Of a stretch of 36,072 nucleotides of DNA, positions 7,298 through 16,309 are shown piece after piece (positions within the stretch are counted from its first letter, which is position 1; each line of letters opens with the position of its first letter). The notes under the pieces are model-generated. The model saw only the letters and a program-made list of their open reading frames with translations, was not told where the DNA came from and searched no databases. Source of the stretch: an uncultured Pseudomonadota bacterium. GTDB lineage: Bacteria; Pseudomonadota; Gammaproteobacteria; Steroidobacterales; Steroidobacteraceae. The translations under genes and the position numbers were made by a program. Where the stretch lies: positions 1 through 36,072 of the forward strand of contig CAIVTJ010000076.1 of the NCBI GenBank assembly GCA_903908825.1. Direction: 5' to 3'.

Positions 7298-8195
7298 TCC
7301 TGTTGTACCGGCTGATTTCCGTTGCGGCTTTGCTGCGCTGGTCGGACGCCCCAACGTGGGTAAGTCGACTTTGCTCAACGCCTTGGTTGGACAAAAACTC
7401 TCCATCGTCACGCCGCGACCGCAGACCACGCGGCACCGTGTCTTGGGATTGGTGAACTTACCCGAAGCGCAGATCGCTTTTGTCGATACGCCCGGCTTGC
7501 ATCATCACGGCAGTCGCGCACTCAACCATGCCATGAATCGCACGGCCGCTGCGGCCGCGGTCGATGCTGATCTGGTGTTGTTTGTGGTTGAGGCACTGCG
7601 CTTCACCGATGAAGACGAACTGGCTTTGGCCCGGGCCGCACAGTCGGGCAGGCCGGTCATCGCCCTCGTCAACAAGGTCGATCAGGTTGGCGACAAATCA
7701 CGCCTGCTGCCGTTTATCGCGCAGTTGGCTGAGCGCCATGCCTTTGTCGATGTGCTGCCTTTGTCGGCCCTCAAACCGGCCGATACACCGCGTCTGATGG
7801 CACTGATCGTGCGGCATCTGCCGGTGTCGCCGCCCTTGTTCCCGGTCGAGCAACTGACCGATCGGGACGAGCGTTTCCGCATCGCTGAAGTGATCCGCGA
7901 AAAACTCACCTTAGAGCTCAACCAGGAAGTGCCCTATGGCATTGCTGTGGAGATCGAGGGCGTTGGTGAAGAAGACGGGCAGAAGGTCATCGCCGCGGTG
8001 ATCTGGGTCGATCGTTCCGGGCAAAAGCCCATCGTCATCGGCCCCGGTGGCGCACGACTCAAGCGCGTGGGCAGTTCGGCACGGCGTGAACTCAATGCAC
8101 TGCTCGGGCAGCGGCTGCACCTGACGCTGTGGGTCAAGGTGCGTGAAGACTGGGCCGATAGCGCTCAAGCACTACGGCAACTCGGGCTCGAATGA
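7290..8195 (+). CDS. era: GTPase Era
   Basis: This 301-residue protein is the size of E. coli Era. The N-terminal G domain has GRPNVGKST, the switch region PRPQTTRHR, DTPGLH and NKVD. The C-terminal KH domain binds the 3' end of 16S rRNA and shows IREKLTLELNQEVPYG followed by VIGPGGARLKRVG, where the GxxG loop reads GPGG. Era is essential for 30S assembly. It overlaps rnc by 8 bases and recO by four (ATGA), so co-translation is likely. Confidence 0.97.
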   Translation: MTDPVVPADFRCGFAALVGRPNVGKSTLLNALVGQKLSIVTPRPQTTRHRVLGLVNLPEAQIAFVDTPGLHHHGSRALNHAMNRTAAAAAVDADLVLFVVEALRFTDEDELALARAAQSGRPVIALVNKVDQVGDKSRLLPFIAQLAERHAFVDVLPLSALKPADTPRLMALIVRHLPVSPPLFPVEQLTDRDERFRIAEVIREKLTLELNQEVPYGIAVEIEGVGEEDGQKVIAAVIWVDRSGQKPIVIGPGGARLKRVGSSARRELNALLGQRLHLTLWVKVREDWADSAQALRQLGLE

Positions 8196-8932
8196 GCGCG
8201 GCCGGCAGCGCGGTAGAGCTGACGCCAGGCTATCTGCTGCACCATCAGGCGTGGCGTGATACCGGGCGCGTGCTCGAGGTGCTGACGCGTGACTACGGTC
8301 GTTTGTCTTTGTTTGCACGGGGTGTACGCGGACCCAAGTCGCGTCTGGCCGGTGTGTTGCAACCGTTTACACCGCTGCTGTTGTCCTGGCGTGGCAAGGG
8401 TGAGGCGCCTTGGCTGACCGGGGCGGAATACGATCCGCAGCAACCTCAGGGTGTAGCACCTTTGCCGCCGGCCTGCATTTTGTCCGGCTATTACCTCAGT
8501 GAATTGGTGCTGACGCTGACTGCGCGGCATGATCCGCAGCCCGACATCTATGAGCATTACGATGCGACGCTGCGCCGGCTCAAAGATGGCGCGGCACTCG
8601 AGCGGGAGCTGCGCTTGTTCGAAAAGCGCCTGCTCGATGCTTTAGGTTATGGCATCGATGCAGTCAGTCTCGCTTCCGGTGATCCGATCGAGGATGGCAA
8701 GTATTATCACTACCGGCCGGCTGAAGGCTTGCAAGAGGCGGTCGCTGACAGCCCGGGACGGATTGCCGGTGCGACGCTACGCAGTCTGGCTGCCGAGCAG
8801 TTGCACGAGCCGGCCGAGTTGGAACAAGCGCGTTTGCTGCTGCGCGTGGCTTTGGGACAGTGTCTGGAAGGACGCACACTCAAGACCCGAAAAGTAGCCC
8901 GTTCTTTATGGCAGATGAGGCACCCGGCTTGA
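8192..8932 (+). CDS. recO: DNA repair protein RecO
   Basis: This 246-residue protein starts with the RecO OB fold ([39 protein letters not shown]) and continues into the helical domain ([13 protein letters not shown], then [16 protein letters not shown]). RecO works with RecR and RecF to load RecA on SSB-coated gapped DNA and can anneal strands. No zinc-binding Cys cluster is visible, as in E. coli RecO. It overlaps era (ATGA), and its stop overlaps the pdxJ start (TGATG). Confidence 0.93.
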   Translation: MSAAGSAVELTPGYLLHHQAWRDTGRVLEVLTRDYGRLSLFARGVRGPKSRLAGVLQPFTPLLLSWRGKGEAPWLTGAEYDPQQPQGVAPLPPACILSGYYLSELVLTLTARHDPQPDIYEHYDATLRRLKDGAALERELRLFEKRLLDALGYGIDAVSLASGDPIEDGKYYHYRPAEGLQEAVADSPGRIAGATLRSLAAEQLHEPAELEQARLLLRVALGQCLEGRTLKTRKVARSLWQMRHPA

Positions 8933-9684
8933 TGAAAACCCACGATCCCAACATGGCGCGACGTTTTATTGCGCTGGGTGTCAATGTCGATCACATCGCG
9001 ACGGTCAGGCAGGCGCGGGGTGGCCGGCATCCCGATCCGGTCCATGCTGCGCTGTTGGCTGAGCAGGCCGGTGCCGACAGCATCACGATGCACCTGCGCG
9101 AAGATCGCCGTCACATACAAGATCACGACCTGTTTTCACTGCGGCCCTTGCTGCAGACGCGCATCAACCTCGAGATGGCCGTCACCGACGAGATGATCGA
9201 TATCGCCTGCCGTTTGCAACCCGAGGACTGCTGTCTGGTACCCGAGCACCGTCAGGAGCTCACCACCGAGGGTGGTTTAGATGTGGCTGCTACCTTGCCA
9301 GCCGTCAGTGCTGCTACGGCCCGTCTGTCAGCGGCGGGTATTCGCGTGTCGCTGTTCATTGACCCTGAAGAAACACAGATCGAAGCAGCCGTGGCTGCGG
9401 GCGCAGCGGCCGTAGAGCTGCACACCGGTGCGTATGCCGAGGCGCAGGGTGTCGCGCGTGCCGTGCAATTACGCCGTCTGGTGCGCGCTGCACAGCGCGG
9501 TATGGAAATGGGTCTGCGCATCAATGCCGGCCATGGCCTCGACTATCACAATGTGCAGCCGGTAGCAGCCATACCGGAAATTGTCGAACTCAATATCGGT
9601 CATGCCATCGTGGCCAGAGCGCTGTTTGTCGGACTGGCACAAGCCGTTCGCGACATGAAGGTGCTGATGCTGGCGGCCAGATGA
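8932..9684 (+). CDS. pdxJ: Pyridoxine 5'-phosphate synthase PdxJ
   Basis: Condenses 1-deoxy-D-xylulose 5-phosphate with 3-amino-2-oxopropyl phosphate to form pyridoxine 5'-phosphate in de novo vitamin B6 synthesis. The family hallmark [17 protein letters not shown] near the N-terminus is followed by [16 protein letters not shown]. Further on are the TIM-barrel phosphate-binding segments (INAGHGLDY and [12 protein letters not shown]). The ATG at 8932 ([12 protein letters not shown]) gives 250 residues and overlaps the recO stop; reading from an earlier codon would run back into recO. In many gammaproteobacteria acpS follows pdxJ, but here rlmD does. Confidence 0.95.
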   Translation: MKTHDPNMARRFIALGVNVDHIATVRQARGGRHPDPVHAALLAEQAGADSITMHLREDRRHIQDHDLFSLRPLLQTRINLEMAVTDEMIDIACRLQPEDCCLVPEHRQELTTEGGLDVAATLPAVSAATARLSAAGIRVSLFIDPEETQIEAAVAAGAAAVELHTGAYAEAQGVARAVQLRRLVRAAQRGMEMGLRINAGHGLDYHNVQPVAAIPEIVELNIGHAIVARALFVGLAQAVRDMKVLMLAAR

Positions 9685-11018
9685 AAGGCCGGGGCGCAGA
9701 GCCGCAGACCGGCCGGGTGGCGGCCCTCAACTCCGAGGGCGAGGGTGTCGTACGAGACGGCAAGGCCGCCTTCGTTGCCGGTGCCTTGCCCGGCGAGCTC
9801 ATCAGCTATCAGCGACTCACGCAGCATAAGAGTCACGATGAAGCGCGCTTGCTCGAAGTGCTCGAACCCTCACCCGAGCGCATCGATCCGCGTTGCGCGC
9901 ACTTTGGTGTCTGTGGTGGTTGTGCTCTGCAGCACATCGATCATGCAGCGCAGTTGGCCATCAAAGATGGCGAGCTGCGTGAAGCACTGGGGCGTGTCGG
10001 ACAGGTTGAGCCGCAGCAGTGGTTAGAGCCTCTGGCAGGACCTGCATGGGGCTATCGTCGCAGAGCGCGTCTGGGCGCTCGCTATGTGAATGCCAAGCAG
10101 CGCGCGCTGGTCGGGTTTCGCGAACGCTTGAGTAGCTTTGTCGCTGAGTTGTCGCGTTGCGAAGTGCTGGTGCCGCAAGTCGGCGGGATGCTCAAAGAGT
10201 TGTCGGCGCTGGTGTCGCAATTGTCCATCCGTACGCGGATGCCGCAGATCGAAGTTGCTGCGGCCGATAACCAGACGGCGTTAGTGCTGCGCACACTGTT
10301 GCCGCTGACCGGCGAGGACCGTGTGTTGCTGCAGCAGTTCGAACAGGCGCATGCGGTGCGTTTTTATCTGCAGGCCGGTTCACCGGATGACCTGGAGACC
10401 CTGGATGGCTTGGACAGCCCGCTGTGGTACGAGCTGCCCGAGTTTGCGGTGCGCTTGCAGTTCCGGCCCAGCGACTTCATACAAGTGAACGGCGCCATGA
10501 ATCGCTTGCTGGTGTCGCGGGTCATCGAGTTGCTGCAGTTGGACGCGCAGTCCACCGTGCTCGATCTGTACTGCGGCTTGGGCAACTTCACGCTGCCTTT
10601 AGCCAGGCGCGCGGCCGCGGTGTTAGGGATCGAAGGTGACGCGGGCTTGGTACAGCGCGCGCGCGATAACGCTGCGGCCAATCAACTGGACAATGTGCGC
10701 TTTGAAACCGCCAATCTGGCGGGCGATGAAGCCGCCGCACAATGTTTGCGTCTGGCCGGCGAACCGGGTCGTTATTCGCATGTGCTGATCGATCCGCCGC
10801 GCACCGGCGCACGCGATATTTTGCCAGCCATCGCAAAACTGGCGCCGCGCCGGCTGGTCTATGTGTCCTGCCATCCGGGCAGTCTGGCGCGTGACTTGGG
10901 TGAGCTGGTGCGCGACCACGGCTTTGTGCTGCGGGCCGCCGGCATCGTCGACATGTTCGCGCAGACCACTCACCTGGAGTCTATCGCCGTGCTCGACGGT
11001 CCCGGGGTTACCCCGTGA
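9681..11018 (+). CDS. rlmD: 23S rRNA (uracil-5-)-methyltransferase RlmD
   Basis: A 445-residue SAM-dependent enzyme that methylates U1939 of 23S rRNA. It has an N-terminal TRAM-like RNA-binding segment. Next comes the iron-sulfur cluster motif C72-x5-C78-x2-C81 with a fourth Cys at 160. The Rossmann methyltransferase domain has [11 protein letters not shown] at about 293-303 and DPPRTGAR at 371. The nucleophile is Cys397 ([13 protein letters not shown]), and the general base is Glu433 (HLESIAVL). These residues separate RlmD from RlmC and TrmA. It overlaps pdxJ by four bases (ATGA) and nagZ by four (GTGA). Confidence 0.94.
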   Translation: MKGRGAEPQTGRVAALNSEGEGVVRDGKAAFVAGALPGELISYQRLTQHKSHDEARLLEVLEPSPERIDPRCAHFGVCGGCALQHIDHAAQLAIKDGELREALGRVGQVEPQQWLEPLAGPAWGYRRRARLGARYVNAKQRALVGFRERLSSFVAELSRCEVLVPQVGGMLKELSALVSQLSIRTRMPQIEVAAADNQTALVLRTLLPLTGEDRVLLQQFEQAHAVRFYLQAGSPDDLETLDGLDSPLWYELPEFAVRLQFRPSDFIQVNGAMNRLLVSRVIELLQLDAQSTVLDLYCGLGNFTLPLARRAAAVLGIEGDAGLVQRARDNAAANQLDNVRFETANLAGDEAAAQCLRLAGEPGRYSHVLIDPPRTGARDILPAIAKLAPRRLVYVSCHPGSLARDLGELVRDHGFVLRAAGIVDMFAQTTHLESIAVLDGPGVTP

Positions 11019-12055
11019 CGCTGGGCCCGTTAATGGTTGACGTCGCCGGCCCGCAGCTGACGGCCGAAGATCGTGAGCTACTGCGTCATCCGCTGGTGGG
11101 CAGCGTCATTTTGTTCACGCGCAACTATGTTGATGTGGCGCAATTGCGGCAGTTGGTGGCCGACATCAAAGCGCTGCGTGCACCAGCCTTGCTGATCGGT
11201 GTTGATCACGAGGGCGGGCGCGTGCAGCGGTTCCGCAGCGGTTTTTCCGTGCTGCCGCCAGCAGCGCGCCTGGGACGGGAGTTTGATCTGGCGCCGCGTC
11301 AGGGGCTCGATCGGGCGCGTCGCATGGGTTGGTTGATGGCGGCCGAGCTGCGGGTGATCGGCATCGATTTCAGTTTTGCGCCCTGTGTCGACCTGGACTA
11401 TGGCGTCTCCGAGATCATCGGCAATCGCGCGTTTCATGCGCACAGCGATGCGGTGGGTCAGTTGGCGGTGGCCACCTTGCAGGGCATGCGAGAGGCCGGC
11501 ATGGCCGCGACCGCCAAACACTTTCCAGGTCATGGCGCAGTGGTGGCCGATTCGCATCTGGCTCTGCCGGTAGACCGGCGTGAGTTGCCTGACCTGACCG
11601 CCGATATGGCGCCTTACCGGCGGTTGATCGCCAACGATCTGGCTGCGGTGATGATGGCCCATGTGTTGTTCCCGGCCATAGACACCGTGCCAGCCAGTTT
11701 TTCGCGGCGCTGGGTGGGGGATATCCTGCGCGCAGATCTGGGCTTTAAAGGCGTGGTGTTTGCTGACGATCTGTCTATGGCCGGCGCCGGCGCGATGGGC
11801 GATGTGATCGCCCGGGCCGAGGCCGCCATGGACGCGGGCTGCGACATCCTGCCGGTGTGCAATGACCGCGCGGCGGTGGTGCGCTTGTTGGATGGTTTGA
11901 GCACTACGCCTGGGCCTGCCAGCCAGTTGCGCATCCGCTGGATGCGTGGCCGGGAGGGAGTGTTGCCGGCGAGATTGTCTGACCACCCGCAGTACGCGCC
12001 GTGTCTGGCAGCCTTGGCCTATTGCCAGCAGGCGCCCGTGTTGCAACTGGACTAG
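11015..12055 (+). CDS. nagZ: Beta-N-acetylhexosaminidase NagZ
   Basis: Cytoplasmic family-3 glycoside hydrolase of peptidoglycan recycling. It removes N-acetylglucosamine from 1,6-anhydro-muropeptides. Seen in the sequence are LLIGVDHEGGRVQRF, the bifunctional loop KHFPGHGAVVADSH that supplies the acid/base His, and FADDLSMAGAGAMGD with the nucleophile Asp. The length, 346 residues, is typical of single-domain NagZ, and there is no signal peptide. GTG start with a four-base overlap on rlmD. Its TAG stop shares the CTAG palindrome with the stop of the convergent csiV-like gene. Confidence 0.95.
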   Translation: MTLGPLMVDVAGPQLTAEDRELLRHPLVGSVILFTRNYVDVAQLRQLVADIKALRAPALLIGVDHEGGRVQRFRSGFSVLPPAARLGREFDLAPRQGLDRARRMGWLMAAELRVIGIDFSFAPCVDLDYGVSEIIGNRAFHAHSDAVGQLAVATLQGMREAGMAATAKHFPGHGAVVADSHLALPVDRRELPDLTADMAPYRRLIANDLAAVMMAHVLFPAIDTVPASFSRRWVGDILRADLGFKGVVFADDLSMAGAGAMGDVIARAEAAMDAGCDILPVCNDRAAVVRLLDGLSTTPGPASQLRIRWMRGREGVLPARLSDHPQYAPCLAALAYCQQAPVLQLD

Positions 12056-12708
12056 CCTGGCTCTTCGCTGCCGCGCGGTGCGACCTGGGCGATGATGCCT
12101 AGGGCCGGGTGATCAAAATATTGGCGTTCGTTGAGTTTGATGCGGCGGATCTGGGCCAGTGTGTAGCGCGTGTTGGCCGAGGGCGCAAAAACCAGATTAA
12201 AACCCAGATGCAGATACGTGCCGCGCTCCAGGCGCACAACGCCGGTCAGGCCTGAGCCACTGAGCCCCAGTTGTTCGACCGGGATGCTGCTGCCGGTGTT
12301 CCAAGCGCTGGCTGTTTGGGTCCACACCGCATGGGCGATGACCTTGTGGCCGCCGGCCGCATTGAGCCGGGCCGCGACATCGCTCATGCGCCGCCGCGTA
12401 GCCGGTAGCAGTTCGCCAAAGCGGGCGCTGCGCGCACCGTCATTGCCGCCGGTGTCGCTGTCTTGCAGAAATTCGTTGCCGGCTGCTGTCGTGTCTTCAC
12501 CGGCGGCGCTACCGCTGTTGCGAAACACGATCATCTCGACGGTGTACAGGCTGGCTGCAGCCGGTGCGGTTTTAGCAGCGCCGGCCTGTGACCAGGCGCT
12601 GCGTGCCGGCAGCATCGCTGTGGCAGCACCGGCCAGCAATGCCAGACCCAGCTCGCGACGAGCTAACGAGACGATCTCTGCACTGCGCGGGCGACGGAAT
12701 GAACTCAT
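12052..12708 (-). CDS. csiV: CsiV-like exported protein
   Basis: This 218-residue protein has a signal peptide (an Arg-rich start including RRELGLALLAGAAT, then cleavage near SAWSQA; the twin Arg could also mean Tat export). The mature part opens with LYTVEMIVFRN, typical of the CsiV family, and ends with LGFNLVFAPSANTRYTLAQIRRIKLNERQYFDHPALGIIAQV. CsiV is a periplasmic peptidoglycan-binding protein described in Vibrio cholerae, where it influences noncanonical D-amino-acid effects. The gene follows mfd after 9 bases in the same direction, a common position for this family. A long Ala/Ser/Gly linker makes the middle hard to align, so the family call is more secure than any function. Confidence 0.72.
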   Translation of the reverse strand: MSSFRRPRSAEIVSLARRELGLALLAGAATAMLPARSAWSQAGAAKTAPAAASLYTVEMIVFRNSGSAAGEDTTAAGNEFLQDSDTGGNDGARSARFGELLPATRRRMSDVAARLNAAGGHKVIAHAVWTQTASAWNTGSSIPVEQLGLSGSGLTGVVRLERGTYLHLGFNLVFAPSANTRYTLAQIRRIKLNERQYFDHPALGIIAQVAPRGSEEPG

Positions 12709-12717
12709 GGCTGCATT

Positions 12718-15700
12718 CTAACGCCGGACCGGCGCCGGTGCTGCCGGACTGGTCAGTCGCGCCAACAGCGCATGGGCGATGTCAGCCCGGTCATCCGGAT
12801 CACCGCCCAGACTGATGCGCAGTTTGAGGGCGCCCTCCAGCTTGTAGATGCGGGGCTCTTTCTGGATCAGGCGGATCAGTTGCTGCGGATCGATGCGGTG
12901 GTCGGCCTCGAACACCACATAGCTGGACTGCTGCCCGACATCAAAGCGGCGGATGCCGGCGGCGCGTGCGGTCAAGGTCAGGCGCGCGATGCGCAGCAAG
13001 GTCACTGCTGCAGGCGGCAGGGGACCGAAGCGGTCTATGACTTCTGACTGCAGATCGTCCAGCGCGGTACTGCTGTCGGCCGCTGCGATGCGCTTGTACA
13101 GCGTCAGGCGCATATGCACGTCACCGATGTAGTCGTCGGGTAGCAGGGCCGGCAGGTGCAGATTGACCTCGGTGGCGGCCGCCAGCGGCCGGTTCAGGTC
13201 TATGTCGCGACCTTCCTTGAGTGCGGTCACGGCGCGTTCGAGCATGTCCAAGTACATGGTCAGGCCGATTTCAGTCAGCTCGCCGCTTTGCGACTCGCCT
13301 AAGAACTCGCCGGCACCGCGGATCTCCAGATCATGGGTCGCCAGCACGAAACCTGCACCCAGCTCTTCCAGCGCTTCGATGGCCTCCAGACGTCTGGCGG
13401 CATCGGCCGTCAGGCCGCGCCGGGAAGGCACGATCAGATAAGCATAAGCACGGTGATGCGAGCGACCCACGCGCCCGCGCAACTGATGCAGTTGCGCCAG
13501 ACCCAATCGGTCGGCGCGATTGATCATGATGGTGTTGGCGGTGGGCACATCGATGCCACTCTCGATGATGGTGGTGCACAGCAGGATGTCGAAGCGCCGG
13601 TGATAGAAGTCGATCATCAGCTGTTCAAGATCACGCTCGCGCATCTGACCGTGACCGACGCGCACGCTGGCCTCGGGTATCAATTGCCGCAGGTCTTCGG
13701 CGATCTTCTCGATGGACTGCACTTCGTTGTGCACAAAATAGATTTGCCCACCGCGGCGCAGTTCGCGCATGGCCGCTTCGCGTATTGCCGGGCCATCCCA
13801 CTCAGTGACGAAAGTTTTGATGGCGATGCGCGATGGGGGCGGCGTGGTGATCAACGACAGCTCACGCAGTCCGCCCAGCGCCATGTTGAGCGTGCGCGGG
13901 ATGGGCGTGGCGGTCAGCGTCAACACGTGCACTTCGGCACGCATGGCCTTGAGCCGCTCTTTATCGCGGACGCCGAAGCGATGCTCTTCGTCGATGATCA
14001 GCAGGCCCAAGTCTTTGAATCGTGCATCGGCGTGCAGCAAGCGGTGCGTGGCGATGACGATGTCGACCTTGCCATCGGTCAGCGCATCCAGCGTGGCGCG
14101 TGATTCTTTGCCGGCACGGAAGCGCGACAGCGATTCAATGCGCACAGCAAGATCGGCAAAGCGGTCTCTGAAAGTGTTGGTGTGCTGCTCGGCCAGCAAA
14201 GTGGTGGGCACCAGCACGGCCACCTGCTTGCCGGCTTGCACTGCGACAAACGCCGCACGCACAGCCACTTCGGTCTTGCCGAAGCCGACGTCGCCACAGA
14301 CGATGCGATCCATAGGCCGTTCGCTGGCCATGTCGGCCAACACTTTGTTGATGGCCTCGGCTTGATCGGGTGTTTCTTCGAAGGGGAAAGCGTTGGCAAA
14401 GGCTTGGTAGTCGCGCTCGTCGGCTACCAATGACAGTCCGCGCCGGGCCTGACGCTGCGCATAGAGATCGAGCAGTTCGGCTGCGACATCGCGGATTTTT
14501 TCTGTGGCGCGTTTGCGCGCCTTGGCCCATTGGTCTGTGCCCAAGCGATGCAGCGGCGCTGACTCGGGCGCTGCGCCGGTGTAACGGCTGACCAGATGCA
14601 AGGCTGCCACCGGCACATAGATGCGGTCGCCGCCGTGGTATTCGATGACCAGAAACTCGCCGGGCTGCTCGTTGATCTCCATGACCTGCAGGCCGACATA
14701 GCGACCTACGCCATATTCTTCGTGTACCACCGGTGCGCCGGCTGACAGATCTTGCAGATCACGCAGGATGGCCGCCGGATCTAAAGCCTGCCGGCGGCGG
14801 GCGCGCTGCTGACGGGCACGCTGGCCGAACAGTTGCGTATCAGCCAGCAAGACCAGCGGCGGATCCAGCAGTGCCAGCGCGCCCACGTCGGCGGCCAACA
14901 GCAGGCTCAGTCGATCGGTGGCGGCTGCGGCTTGTTGCCAGTCGTTCGGTAAGGCCGGCTTCAGCCCGGCAGCGCGCAGCAGATCACCCAGCACCTCGCG
15001 GCGACCGGGCGAATCGGCACCGATGATGATGCGACCGGGGAAGCTGGCCATGAAGTCCAGCAAGGGCGTCAGTGGTTCGGCGGCACGCGCATCCAGGCGC
15101 AGCGCCGGCACCGGTGCGCTGGGCAGTTCGATGGCTGGCGTTGCACGACCTGCGGCGGGCGTGAGATCGCTGCCGATGATGATGGTCGGCTGCGGCGCTA
15201 AAGCCGCCATGACTTCTACCGGCGACAGGAACAGTTCGGACGGGTCGAGCAGCGGCCGCTCGATGTCGTGCCGGCGATCTTCGTGGCGCGTGACGATGCC
15301 GTTCCAGACGCCCTCGAGTGCCGCCGTCAAGGCCGGTTCGATCACCACCAGCAGATGTGCGGGCAGATAGTCGAACAGCGTGGCCGTGTGTTCATAGAAC
15401 AAGGGCAGATAAAACTCGATGCCCGGTGCGGCGCGTCCTTCGCTGACTGCGCGATACAGGTTGGAGCGGCTGGGTTCACCTTCAAAGCGCGTGCGGTAAC
15501 GGCGGCGGAAGTTCTTCAGCGACTCGTCATCCAGCGGCACTTCGCGGGCCGGCAGCAACTGGAAGCTGTCGATCTTCTCCAGCGATCGCTGCGATTCGGG
15601 ATCGAAGTGACGGATGCTTTCGATCTCGTCATCAAACAGGTCGATGCGTAGCGGTGCGGGCGTGCCCATCGGGAACACATCGAATAAGGAGCCGCGCAGC

Positions 15701-16263
15701 GCGTATTCGCCCGGTGCGGTCACCTGGCCCACCGGGTAATAGCCCGCTTGCGTCAGTTGCGTACGCACCTGTTCCAAGTTGAAGGCCTGACCGGTACGCA
15801 GGCTGAAGCTGCGCCCTTGGATAAACTCGCGCGGCGGCAGGCGCAGCAGCAGCGTTTCGGCGGTCAGCAGCAAGATACCGCGGCGGGCCAGAGGCAACTG
15901 CGCCAGCGTCGCTAGACGCTCGGAGATGATGTCCGGGTGCGGCGAAAACAGGTCGTAGGGCAGCACTTCCCAGTCCGGCAATTGCAGCAGCGGCAGGTCG
16001 GCAGGCGCAAAAAACCGCAGCTCCCGCGCCAGATCATCCAATGCCCTGGCATCGGCTGCCACCACCAGCAGCAGGCGTTCATCGGCCGCCGCCGCCTGTG
16101 CGATGGCCAAGGCGCGGGCGCTGCCGTGCAAGCCACGCCAGCTCAAGCGGGGGTTGCGGGCATCCGGGCGGGGTGGTTCGGGCAGGCGTTGGGTGGCGGA
16201 CAAAGCAAGCGCTGCGGGCGGCTGAAAGGGGCGGCGAATATAGCACCGCCGGCACAACGGCAT
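12718..16263 (-). CDS. mfd: Transcription-repair coupling factor Mfd
   Basis: Removes RNA polymerase stalled at DNA lesions and recruits UvrA. Domains in order: the UvrB-homology module (LPDWEVLPYDLFSPHPDIISERL at about residue 95), the RNA polymerase-interacting domain (HEEYGVGRYVGLQ at about 514), and the RecG-like translocase. The translocase carries Walker A GDVGFGKT at 657-664, DEEHRFG at 758, TLTATPIPRTL and QLHQLRGRVGRSHHR, followed by the C-terminal regulatory domain. The ATG at 16263 gives 1181 residues. The first 20 or so do not look like Mfd, and a TATATT -10-like sequence on this strand (16242-16237) lies inside them, so the true start may be the TTG at 16203. It is divergent from lolC. 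Confidence 0.96.
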   Translation of the reverse strand: MPLCRRCYIRRPFQPPAALALSATQRLPEPPRPDARNPRLSWRGLHGSARALAIAQAAAADERLLLVVAADARALDDLARELRFFAPADLPLLQLPDWEVLPYDLFSPHPDIISERLATLAQLPLARRGILLLTAETLLLRLPPREFIQGRSFSLRTGQAFNLEQVRTQLTQAGYYPVGQVTAPGEYALRGSLFDVFPMGTPAPLRIDLFDDEIESIRHFDPESQRSLEKIDSFQLLPAREVPLDDESLKNFRRRYRTRFEGEPSRSNLYRAVSEGRAAPGIEFYLPLFYEHTATLFDYLPAHLLVVIEPALTAALEGVWNGIVTRHEDRRHDIERPLLDPSELFLSPVEVMAALAPQPTIIIGSDLTPAAGRATPAIELPSAPVPALRLDARAAEPLTPLLDFMASFPGRIIIGADSPGRREVLGDLLRAAGLKPALPNDWQQAAAATDRLSLLLAADVGALALLDPPLVLLADTQLFGQRARQQRARRRQALDPAAILRDLQDLSAGAPVVHEEYGVGRYVGLQVMEINEQPGEFLVIEYHGGDRIYVPVAALHLVSRYTGAAPESAPLHRLGTDQWAKARKRATEKIRDVAAELLDLYAQRQARRGLSLVADERDYQAFANAFPFEETPDQAEAINKVLADMASERPMDRIVCGDVGFGKTEVAVRAAFVAVQAGKQVAVLVPTTLLAEQHTNTFRDRFADLAVRIESLSRFRAGKESRATLDALTDGKVDIVIATHRLLHADARFKDLGLLIIDEEHRFGVRDKERLKAMRAEVHVLTLTATPIPRTLNMALGGLRELSLITTPPPSRIAIKTFVTEWDGPAIREAAMRELRRGGQIYFVHNEVQSIEKIAEDLRQLIPEASVRVGHGQMRERDLEQLMIDFYHRRFDILLCTTIIESGIDVPTANTIMINRADRLGLAQLHQLRGRVGRSHHRAYAYLIVPSRRGLTADAARRLEAIEALEELGAGFVLATHDLEIRGAGEFLGESQSGELTEIGLTMYLDMLERAVTALKEGRDIDLNRPLAAATEVNLHLPALLPDDYIGDVHMRLTLYKRIAAADSSTALDDLQSEVIDRFGPLPPAAVTLLRIARLTLTARAAGIRRFDVGQQSSYVVFEADHRIDPQQLIRLIQKEPRIYKLEGALKLRISLGGDPDDRADIAHALLARLTSPAAPAPVRR

Positions 16264-16309
16264 CTAACCGGCGGCGGGGGGTGGGCAGTCGTGTTTAAAT
16301 CAGCCGCGC

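Noticed and set aside
11078-12046. Minus-strand frame opposite nagZ
   Set aside because: No domain, His/Gln/Arg-rich composition; nagZ catalytic motifs are intact on the plus strand.
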